A stretch of 64,000 bases of DNA from Arthrobacter sp. GMC3 (GTDB lineage: Bacteria; Actinomycetota; Actinomycetes; Actinomycetales; Micrococcaceae), in assembly GCF_002929305.1 (NCBI RefSeq), contig NZ_PJIO01000009.1, positions 1 to 64,000 of the forward strand. Reading direction: 5' to 3'. The notes under the pieces were generated by a model. The model searched no databases. It was not told where the DNA came from and worked only from the letters and a program-made list of their open reading frames with translations. The translations under genes and the position numbers were made by a program. Numbering within the stretch: position 1 is the stretch's first letter; each line of letters starts with the position of its first letter. Positions 57,824 to 64,000 of this stretch are shown in pieces.

Positions 57824-59406
57824 GCCGTGCGCACGGGCAGCGTGGGCATTCCCAAGGACACACCCTTCGTCCCGCCGGTGGCCGTACCCGGCGTTGGAAC
57901 ACCGCACGACGCGGCCTGCGCCAGGTCCCAGGCGTCGCCTGCACGGGAGCGGCGTACTTCAATCTCGCCAACGCTGGCAGGGTCCGCCACGAGGTGGAAG
58001 GCCGCAGCACCGGTGACAGTCACGGTGACAAGATCGCCGGGGCGTGGCGTTGTGACACCTTCCGGAACGCTGAAGTGGACCAGGCGCTGGTCCCGGGCCC
58101 GGCCCGAGAGCCTGTGCGTCTGCGCAGCCTTGCGTCCTGACTGCGCGGTGACCATGACTTCCACCTGGCGCCCCACCTGCAGCGCGTTCTCCTCGGCGGA
58201 AATCCTGTCCTGCAATGCGGTCAGTCGCAAGAAGCGCTCCTGCACCACTTCCTTGGGGAGTTGGTCGGGCAAATCTGCTGCCGGGGTGCCCGGTCGCTTG
58301 GAGTACTGGTAGGTGAAGGCCGTGGCGAAGCGAGAGGCCTCGACGACGTCGAGCGTCGCCTGGAAATCCTCCTCAGTTTCACCCGGAAAGCCGACAATGA
58401 TATCTGTGGAGATGGCAGCCTGCGGAATCTGTTCGCGAACCTTCTCCAAAATGCCCAGGAACTTTGCCGAGCGGTAGGAGCGGCGCATGTCCTTGAGGAC
58501 TTTGTCCGATCCCGACTGCAATGGCATGTGCAACTGGGGCATGACGTTGGGAGTCTCCGCCATGGCGGCAATGACGTCGTCGGTGAACGCCGCCGGGTGA
58601 GGACTGGTGAAACGAACGCGTTCCAGCCCCTCAATGGCACCGCAAGCCCGCAGTAGCTTGCCAAAGGCGAGCCTGTCACCAAACTCCACACCGTAGGAAT
58701 TCACGTTCTGACCCAACAGCGTCACCTCAATGGCGCCGTCGTCCACCAATGCCTGGACCTCCGCCAGGATCTCTCCCGGGCGGCGGTCGCGTTCCTTCCC
58801 TCGCAGGGAGGGCACAATGCAGAAGGTGCAGGTGTTGTTGCATCCCACGGAGATACTGACCCAGCCTGCGTACACGGAGTCCCGCTTGGTGGGCAGAGTG
58901 GAGGGGAAAACCTCAAGGGATTCCAGGATTTCCATCTGCGCGTCTGCGTTGTGCCGGGCGCGTTCCAGCAACACAGGCAGGGCCCCCACGTTGTGGGTGC
59001 CAAAAACCACATCGACCCAGGGGGCACGCTTTTGGACTGTCTCCCGGTCCTTCTGCGCCAGGCAGCCGCCCACGGCAATCTGCATGCCGGGGTTGCTTTC
59101 CTTGATGTGCGCAAGCATGCCCAGGTTTCCGTAAAGCTTGTTGTCGGCGTTTTCGCGGACCGCACACGTGTTGATGACAATGACGTCGGGAATGGCACCG
59201 GTGAGCACCGCGTCGCCCGAGGCATCCGTGAGGGGCTCCTGATCGATTGAGTCAACCGGAACCATGCCGGCAGCCTCCAGCAGCCCTGCCATGCGCTCGG
59301 AGTCGTGGACGTTCATCTGGCAGCCGTAGGTGCGCACCTCATAGCTGCGGGGCCGGCCGGTCAGGGAGGTTGCGGAAATATCAACGCTGTCTTGGGTCAG
59401 GGTCAC
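57820..59406 (-). CDS. miaB: tRNA-2-methylthio-N6-dimethylallyladenosine synthase
   Basis: A 528-residue radical SAM methylthiotransferase. The N-terminal cluster Cys are in [25 protein letters not shown] and GGCLAQKD. The radical SAM motif is [17 protein letters not shown] domain (residues about 395-465) ends the conserved part, followed by a 55-residue tail. The GTG start at 59406 has a weak site. It modifies the i6A37 made by MiaA. Confidence 0.96.
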   Translation of the reverse strand: MTLTQDSVDISATSLTGRPRSYEVRTYGCQMNVHDSERMAGLLEAAGMVPVDSIDQEPLTDASGDAVLTGAIPDVIVINTCAVRENADNKLYGNLGMLAHIKESNPGMQIAVGGCLAQKDRETVQKRAPWVDVVFGTHNVGALPVLLERARHNADAQMEILESLEVFPSTLPTKRDSVYAGWVSISVGCNNTCTFCIVPSLRGKERDRRPGEILAEVQALVDDGAIEVTLLGQNVNSYGVEFGDRLAFGKLLRACGAIEGLERVRFTSPHPAAFTDDVIAAMAETPNVMPQLHMPLQSGSDKVLKDMRRSYRSAKFLGILEKVREQIPQAAISTDIIVGFPGETEEDFQATLDVVEASRFATAFTYQYSKRPGTPAADLPDQLPKEVVQERFLRLTALQDRISAEENALQVGRQVEVMVTAQSGRKAAQTHRLSGRARDQRLVHFSVPEGVTTPRPGDLVTVTVTGAAAFHLVADPASVGEIEVRRSRAGDAWDLAQAASCGVPTPGTATGGTKGVSLGMPTLPVRTA

Positions 59407-59483
59407 CCACCCAGCTTAAGACCTGCGCGGAGTATCCACTAAACCGGTGCGAGGACGGCCGAGCGGAACATGGCAGGCCGGGT

Positions 59484-60752
59484 CTAGTACCAGCCCACGG
59501 CTTCCGAATGCGCCCAGGCGCCGCACGGGGAACTGTAGCGGTTTTTGATGTAGCCCAGGCCCCATTCGATCTGGGTGCGGTAGTTTGTCAACCAGTCGCT
59601 GCCCGCCGTGGCGTACTTCTCTGCCGGAAGTGACTGGGCAATCCCATAGGCGCCGCTGTAAGGGTTGGTGGCCGTGGTTAGCCAGTTGGATTCGCGGTTC
59701 CACAGCTGAACCAGGCAGGAGAACTGTCCCTGGTCCCAACCGTAAGCACCCAGTCGGCCTGCCGCGTAGGCCTGCGCGCCGGCCGGGTCGTTGACCGCCC
59801 CGCCGGGGATGACCGGCAGCACGACATCTGGTGGGGTGGTGGTGCCGCCGCCGGGATTGGGAATGGTGGGCGTGCCCGGGTTGGGAACGGGGTTCGGCGC
59901 TGCGGCCTGATCTTGTTCAGCCTTGCGCCGGGCAGCTTCGTCGGCCGCCGCCTTTTCCTTGGCGGCTTGGGCCACATTGTAGGCAGCCAACGCTGTTTGA
60001 CCTTGGCGGTATTGGTTCTCCACTTCCGCCGTGGTGTTGTTTAGGGACGCCAGCTGCGCGACGAGCGTGTTGCTTTGCTCCGCTGTTGATGCCACTTGCT
60101 GTGTAACGGCGGTTTGTGCCGCCACGGCCGTATCCAGTCCGGTTTTCGCTTCGGCGGCCAATCTGTTGCGCTCACCCTGCGCGGCCTGCAGGCTCTTGGT
60201 CAGGGCCGAGGCTACCGCTTGGGCACTCTCGGCCTTGGTCTGCTTAGCCGCTGCCTGGGCGCCTACGATGTGCAAAAGATCCAAGCCGTCAAGGGACTCT
60301 TGAGAGCCAAGTGCCGAAATTGATGCCAGGACGCCCAAATTGGTTCCGCCGGACTTGTAGCTTTGCACGGCTACCGCCACGGCTTCCTGGCGATACTTGG
60401 CACCCTCCTTGGCCGCCCGCTCCGCCTGGGCAGAAAGGACGTCGACCTGGGCCGTGACGGCATCAAGCTGACGCTCGGTTAGGGCGTAACTGGCCCCCGC
60501 GGCAACGGCGGCGTTGCCTAAAAGTCCGGCCTGGTTTTCCAAACCGTCCAGCAGGCCATTGATCTTGGCAACCTGCGCCTGAGTTGCCGCCACGTTGCCC
60601 TTGGCCGACTGGACGTCAGACCAGCTGGGGAAACCCTTGGGCGGTCCATCATCTGCAAGCACGGGCGATGCGCCCGGGCCCGAGATCACCACGAACCCAA
60701 CGGCGACGGCAGCGGCCGCGGCGCGGAGTGCGTAGCGTGAAAGAGTAGTCAT
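59484..60752 (-). CDS. secreted coiled-coil protein with lytic-transglycosylase-like domain
   Basis: A 422-residue protein. A signal peptide (residues 1-34, cleavage likely after VLA) is followed by a long Ala/Gln-rich coiled coil (45-285), a Pro/Gly/Thr linker (290-325) and a C-terminal domain with LWNRESNWLTTATNPYSG, AYGIAQSLP and a final SPCGAWAHSEAVGWY. The Glu of RESNW is the likely catalytic acid of an SLT-like fold. It should act on cell-wall glycan, with the coiled coil giving regulation or partner binding. Confidence 0.83.
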   Translation of the reverse strand: MTTLSRYALRAAAAAVAVGFVVISGPGASPVLADDGPPKGFPSWSDVQSAKGNVAATQAQVAKINGLLDGLENQAGLLGNAAVAAGASYALTERQLDAVTAQVDVLSAQAERAAKEGAKYRQEAVAVAVQSYKSGGTNLGVLASISALGSQESLDGLDLLHIVGAQAAAKQTKAESAQAVASALTKSLQAAQGERNRLAAEAKTGLDTAVAAQTAVTQQVASTAEQSNTLVAQLASLNNTTAEVENQYRQGQTALAAYNVAQAAKEKAAADEAARRKAEQDQAAAPNPVPNPGTPTIPNPGGGTTTPPDVVLPVIPGGAVNDPAGAQAYAAGRLGAYGWDQGQFSCLVQLWNRESNWLTTATNPYSGAYGIAQSLPAEKYATAGSDWLTNYRTQIEWGLGYIKNRYSSPCGAWAHSEAVGWY

Positions 60753-60779
60753 AGGTGGCTAGCATAACGCGAACACCCG

Positions 60780-61319
60780 CTATTCCAAGCCAGGCTCATC
60801 TGATAGGGCGTCGTCAATAACCTGCCCAACCACCTGGTAGGCCAGATTGGGGCTGTAGCCTTTGCGCGCCAGCATGGCCACCCAGCGGCGGGTGTACTTC
60901 TCCCGCTCATCCCTGTCGGCCAGGTTTTTGCAGGCCCCCAGCTTTCGACGAACCAGAGTTCTGGCGCCATCGTTTTCATCGTCATCGCTGACCTGGGCCA
61001 AAGCGTCTTCGATCAGCTCCGGGGCAATTCCCTTCTCCGCCAGTTCGCGTTTAAGGGCACCCCGGGCCAGTGACTTGTTTCTGGCCCGGCTGCGCACCCA
61101 CAAGTGGGCAAATTCGGCGTCGTCGATGAGACGTATTTCTTCGAAGCGGTCAAGGACCGATTCGATGACGTCTTCGGGGATATCGCGTTCGGCCAGCTTT
61201 TGCGCCAGCTGGTGCCGGCTCTTGGGTGAATTAGTCAGCTGGCGCAGGATAATGCTCCGGGCCACCGACGCCGGGTTGGCGTCGGGGTCCAGATCCTTCA
61301 CGGTTCTCCTGGCGTTCAT
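60780..61319 (-). CDS. recX: RecA regulator RecX
   Basis: A 179-residue RecX made of three-helix repeats: SIILRQLTNSPKSRHQLAQKLAE, FAHLWVRSRARNKSLARGALKRELAEKGI and the C-terminal RRWVAMLARKGYSPNLAYQVV. It binds the RecA filament and limits its activity. It lies nine bases behind recA and is cotranscribed. Confidence 0.95.
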   Translation of the reverse strand: MNARRTVKDLDPDANPASVARSIILRQLTNSPKSRHQLAQKLAERDIPEDVIESVLDRFEEIRLIDDAEFAHLWVRSRARNKSLARGALKRELAEKGIAPELIEDALAQVSDDDENDGARTLVRRKLGACKNLADRDEREKYTRRWVAMLARKGYSPNLAYQVVGQVIDDALSDEPGLE

Positions 61320-61328
61320 GGCGCGCTG

Positions 61329-62381
61329 TTAGAAACCGTCGACAGCTTTGAGCTTGGGAGCCTTTTCCTCTTCAGCTGCAGGCGTGAGGCCGACACCCAA
61401 CTTGGCCTTGATCAGGCGTTCGAGCTCATCAGCCAGCTCAGGATTGTCCTTGAGGAACCGGCGGGAATTCTCCATGCCCTGGCCCAGCTGGTCGCCGTCG
61501 TAGGTGTACCACGAGCCCGACTTCTTGATAATGCCGTGCTCCACGCCCATGTCGATGATGCCACCTTCGCGGGAAATCCCGACACCGTAGATGATGTCGA
61601 ACTCGGCGATCTTGAACGGCGGCGCCATCTTGTTTTTGACAACCTTGGCCTTGGTGCGGTTACCGACTGCCTCGGCACCTTCCTTCAGCGTCTGGATGCG
61701 CCGCACGTCAATGCGGATGGAGGCGTAGAACTTCAATGCCTTACCGCCTGTAGTGGTTTCCGGGCTACCGAAGAACACACCGATCTTTTCACGCAGCTGG
61801 TTGATGAAGATGGCTGTGGTCTTGGTCTGGCTCAGACGTCCTGTGATCTTACGCAGCGCCTGGCTCATCAAACGGGCCTGCAGACCCACGTGGCTGTCAC
61901 CCATGTCGCCTTCAATTTCGGCACGGGGCACCAGAGCGGCGACGGAGTCAATGACAATGACGTCCAGGGATCCCGAGCCAATCAGCATGTCCATGATCTC
62001 CAGCGCCTGCTCGCCGGTATCCGGCTGAGAGACCAGGAGAGCGTCAACATCCACGCCCAGCTTGGCCGCGTAGTCGGGATCAAGGGCATGCTCGGCGTCG
62101 ATGAACGCCGCGATTCCGCCAAGCTTCTGCGCGCTGGCAACGGCGTGCAGGGCCAAGGTGGTCTTACCGGATGATTCCGGACCGTAGATCTCCACGACTC
62201 GGCCGCGGGGCAACCCGCCAATGCCAAGGGCGACGTCTAGGGCGATGGAGCCGGTGGGAATGACTTCAATGGGCGCGCGGACGTCATCGCCCAATCGCAT
62301 CACCGAACCCTTGCCGAACTGCTTGTCGATCTGGGCCAGTGCTGCTGCTAGCGCCTTTTCACGGTCTGCGGGAGCGGCCAT
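61329..62381 (-). CDS. recA: recombinase RecA
   Basis: A 350-residue RecA. Walker [14 protein letters not shown], Walker [12 protein letters not shown], loop L2 region [21 protein letters not shown]. The C-terminus is short and less acidic than in E. coli. No intein. GAGGTGA precedes the ATG. Two promoters are visible upstream: a PafBC-type one (62514-62536) and a LexA-controlled one (62611-62639). Confidence 0.99.
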   Translation of the reverse strand: MAAPADREKALAAALAQIDKQFGKGSVMRLGDDVRAPIEVIPTGSIALDVALGIGGLPRGRVVEIYGPESSGKTTLALHAVASAQKLGGIAAFIDAEHALDPDYAAKLGVDVDALLVSQPDTGEQALEIMDMLIGSGSLDVIVIDSVAALVPRAEIEGDMGDSHVGLQARLMSQALRKITGRLSQTKTTAIFINQLREKIGVFFGSPETTTGGKALKFYASIRIDVRRIQTLKEGAEAVGNRTKAKVVKNKMAPPFKIAEFDIIYGVGISREGGIIDMGVEHGIIKKSGSWYTYDGDQLGQGMENSRRFLKDNPELADELERLIKAKLGVGLTPAAEEEKAPKLKAVDGF

Positions 62382-62513
62382 GATTCACCTCGGTCTTTCA
62401 TCTGTGCCGATTTTCGGCTCCATCAGCAACGCGGCTTGCGTTGCAAACGGTTAATGGTCTGTTGCGTTCTGTTGTTGCGACGGATCAGGCGGGGCCTTTC
62501 TCCGTTACTTCAA

Positions 62514-62536
62514 ACGCTAGTTCAAGGCTCTGACAT
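62514..62536 (-). promoter_or_regulatory. PafBC (RecA-NDp)-type recA promoter
   Basis: Minus strand: ATGTCAGAG, eight bases, TAGCGT. The mycobacterial LexA-independent DNA-damage motif is tTGTCRgtg-N8-TAnnnT; seven of nine left-half bases and the TAnnnT match. It would start a transcript about 125 bp before recA. Confidence 0.6.
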
Positions 62537-62610
62537 TGTCTGTGACGATGCCTGCCTGCGGAGCAAAATGTGGACAACTATTTTTGCTCCATCATGGTTG
62601 CCTTACATCA

Positions 62611-62639
62611 ATTCTAGATCGAATCGAATAGATATTCGA
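62611..62639 (-). promoter_or_regulatory. LexA box and distal recA promoter
   Basis: TCGAATAGATATTCGA (62624-62639) is a perfect palindrome close to the SOS box. On the minus strand a TAGAAT -10 (62611-62616) follows, with a 17-bp spacing to TCGAAT. This is the likely LexA-repressed promoter of recA. Confidence 0.75.
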
Positions 62640-62668
62640 ACTTCCGTGTGGCGTGTCGGCAAGCTGAC

Positions 62669-62890
62669 TTAGTTCTTCGGGGGAATATCCCGCCCCAGTC
62701 GTCTACCAGCGGGAACATCTTGCATCTCGCACACTGCCAGCCAGATCTCTCGGGGCTCGTAGCCGGCACTCAAGGCGTTGGCGGCTGTATTTCCACCCAC
62801 TCCTTTAAGGACAAGGTCCCGGGCCAGCACGCGGGAATACCCGGCACTAAATTCATCATCCATCAATCGCCAAAACTCGCTTACTCGCAC
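62669..62890 (-). CDS. DUF3046 protein
   Basis: A 73-residue protein, RVSEFWRLMDDEFSAGYSRVLARDLVLKGVGG and EIWLAVCEMQDVPAGRRLG given in two parts, the DUF3046 family that precedes recA in most actinobacteria. Function unknown. The GTG at 62890 has a GGGAGG touching it, too close for normal use, so the start is uncertain. The recA promoters lie behind it. Confidence 0.85.
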   Translation of the reverse strand: MRVSEFWRLMDDEFSAGYSRVLARDLVLKGVGGNTAANALSAGYEPREIWLAVCEMQDVPAGRRLGRDIPPKN

Positions 62891-62948
62891 CCTCCCATTC
62901 TCTCACGGCTAACACCTTGAGAGGGTGTGGGCGACCTAGACTGGAGTC

Positions 62949-63443
62949 ATGAACCAAGCCCCAGTACCTCCCGCCGCCGACGTTCCGGCCGTTTCCGATG
63001 AAACAAAAGTCGCCATTGAAGATCTGGAGCTCCAGCTTGGTTTCCTGTGGCGCCGGGCACGGTCCCTGAATCACGCCTTAACCCGTAGCGTGCACCCTGA
63101 CCTGGAGCCGGCAGCCTACGGGCTCTTGTCGATCTTGATGAATCGTGGCGGGATGCGGTTGACGGAGCTGGCCAAGTTCATTGGTGTCGGCAAGCCCTCG
63201 GTGAGCCGTCAAATCACCTTCTTGGAAGGCCTGGGCATGGTCAGTAAAGTCTCCGATCCCACGGACGGCCGCGCTCAGTTGATCGAGCTGACACCGACAG
63301 GGATGGACAAAATGCGCGCCGTCCACACCAGCCGCCAGGAAGCATTCCACAGCTTGCTCTCCCACTGGGACACGGCGGAGCTCACCACGCTGGCAACTCT
63401 GATCGCCAAACTCAACGGCGACAGTCAAGAGGGCCCGAACTGA
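62949..63443 (+). CDS. MarR-family transcriptional regulator
   Basis: A 164-residue winged-helix protein: LYGLLSILMNRGGMRLTELAK-type region followed by FIGVGKPSVSRQITFLEGLGMV and the wing SDPTDGRAQLIELTPTG. It should dimerise and bind a palindrome; ligand and targets unknown. TAGACT lies six bases before the ATG, which fits a leaderless transcript. It is divergent from DUF3046 and convergent with clgR. Confidence 0.88.
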   Translation: MNQAPVPPAADVPAVSDETKVAIEDLELQLGFLWRRARSLNHALTRSVHPDLEPAAYGLLSILMNRGGMRLTELAKFIGVGKPSVSRQITFLEGLGMVSKVSDPTDGRAQLIELTPTGMDKMRAVHTSRQEAFHSLLSHWDTAELTTLATLIAKLNGDSQEGPN

Positions 63444-63473
63444 CCGCCAGCATCGAAGGCCAGGGGGTGGGAA

Positions 63474-63518
63474 CACAAAAGTGGATCCGCACCGCTTCGA
63501 ATGGGATCCACTTTTGTG
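63474..63518. terminator. bidirectional terminator between the MarR and clgR genes
   Basis: A perfect 15-bp stem, 63474-63488 with 63504-63518, includes A4/T4 runs and a 15-nt loop, in the 158-bp convergent gap. Confidence 0.8.
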
Positions 63519-63601
63519 CTCGGCTCGCTTCAGGTCGCCGAAAAAATCGTTAGGGCCCGACCCTAGTGATTGCTAGCATCGGGCGGCATTGGAAGCAGGG
63601 C

Positions 63602-63949
63602 TTAGAAAGCGTTGGACATTAGGCCCTTGCGCAATTCATCGGAGAGTTCCTCGTTGAGGTCGCGACCATAGCGCGCCGCAAACTCCTGGGGAACAGTGTC
63701 CGGGACAGCCACGCCCTCGGCAATGGCCAAACGGTCGCTGACTTCACGAAGCATTATTGACAAAGGAACATCAAGCGCTGAACAAATGGAGGACAGCAAC
63801 TCCGAAGAGGCTTCCTTCTGTCCACGCTCTACTTCGCTCAAGTAGCCCAGTGAGACGCGTGCATTGTGTGAGACTTCGCGGAGTGTGCGGCCTTGGCGCT
63901 GACGCACATCTCGAAGAACGTCGCCAATCTCGTGGCGTAATACCACCAT
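63602..63949 (-). CDS. clgR: ClgR-like transcriptional regulator of clp genes
   Basis: A 115-residue XRE-type protein from ATG 63949 with AAGGAG six bases upstream. [44 protein letters not shown] and the helix after it are ClgR-specific. ClgR activates clpP, clpC and, in some species, repair genes. Its place by recA-recX agrees with actinobacterial order. The C-terminus ends SNAF rather than in two alanines, so a Clp degron is not evident. An upstream in-frame start has no site. Confidence 0.92.
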   Translation of the reverse strand: MVVLRHEIGDVLRDVRQRQGRTLREVSHNARVSLGYLSEVERGQKEASSELLSSICSALDVPLSIMLREVSDRLAIAEGVAVPDTVPQEFAARYGRDLNEELSDELRKGLMSNAF

Positions 63950-64000
63950 CTTGCGCTCCTTCGGCTGATGTTTCGCCTCATCTGCCAAACCCACATCCCG

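Overview
The window is chromosomal DNA of a high-GC actinobacterium, most likely Arthrobacter or a close relative in the Micrococcaceae. This is an inference. It rests on gene order (DUF3046-recA-recX-miaB-miaA-dapF-hflX-lexA; argCJBDFRGH; pheST; infC-rpmI-rplT), on actinobacterial families (mycothiol-dependent MDMPI enzyme, ClgR, PriA, DUF5302, DUF1844, Rv2578c-type radical SAM protein, HelD) and on many GTG starts. No transposase, prophage, CRISPR array or tRNA was seen. The only stretch over 300 bases without a gene is the left edge. It lies behind tyrS and holds the leader of an rRNA operon that leaves the window on the minus strand.

Layout. 1-4.9 kb: rrn leader, tyrS, a HelD-type RNA polymerase-associated helicase, apt. 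4.9-9.9 kb: GNAT acetyltransferase, two unrelated 3-methyladenine glycosylases back to back (Mpg and AlkA), a fold-III PLP decarboxylase homologue with an altered active-site motif, a response regulator lacking its phosphoacceptor Asp, and an HxlR regulator. 9.9-17.6 kb, the most accessory-looking part: an EamA exporter translationally coupled to a 1119-residue SARP/AfsR-like regulator, which converges on a DrrAB-type ABC exporter. The region upstream of drrA carries three heptamers at an exact 11-bp period. A broken DUF559-type gene and an MDMPI gene follow. 17.7-26.5 kb: complete arginine cluster argCJBDFR-argGH. 26.7-28.3 kb: quinone oxidoreductase and MBL hydrolase. 28.4-32 kb: pheST. 32.2-34 kb: lipoprotein, compact zincin-like protein and SIMPL protein in one overlapping operon. 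34-40 kb: acyl-CoA synthetase, an SOS-box radical SAM gene, DUF5302, Nudix, MFS and CDF genes. 40.2-43.8 kb: SpoU methyltransferase, L20, L35, IF3 (ATT start, long structured leader) and DUF1844. 44-49.8 kb: MFS, SseB, and histidine genes priA/hisH/hisB/hisC with an unannotated-size 51-residue membrane ORF. 49.9-64 kb: SOS and RNA/DNA maintenance block with a LysM division-inhibitor-like gene, lexA, dinG, hflX, an RsmC-like methyltransferase, dapF, miaA, miaB, a lytic-transglycosylase-like protein, recX, recA, DUF3046, MarR and ClgR.

Genes that work together: eight arg genes make arginine from glutamate under ArgR, with ARG-box-like dyads on the argC and argG promoters. LexA boxes sit at lexA/LysM, recA and the radical SAM gene, and recA also has a PafBC-type promoter, giving a coherent DNA-damage regulon. 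The EamA/SARP/DrrAB group looks like an export system with its own regulator. Convergent gene ends are almost all separated by long hairpins. A 58-59 bp dispersed repeat occurs three times, and one copy supplies the argH translation start. Coordinates of starts were read by eye from codons and ribosome-binding sites; no similarity search was run.
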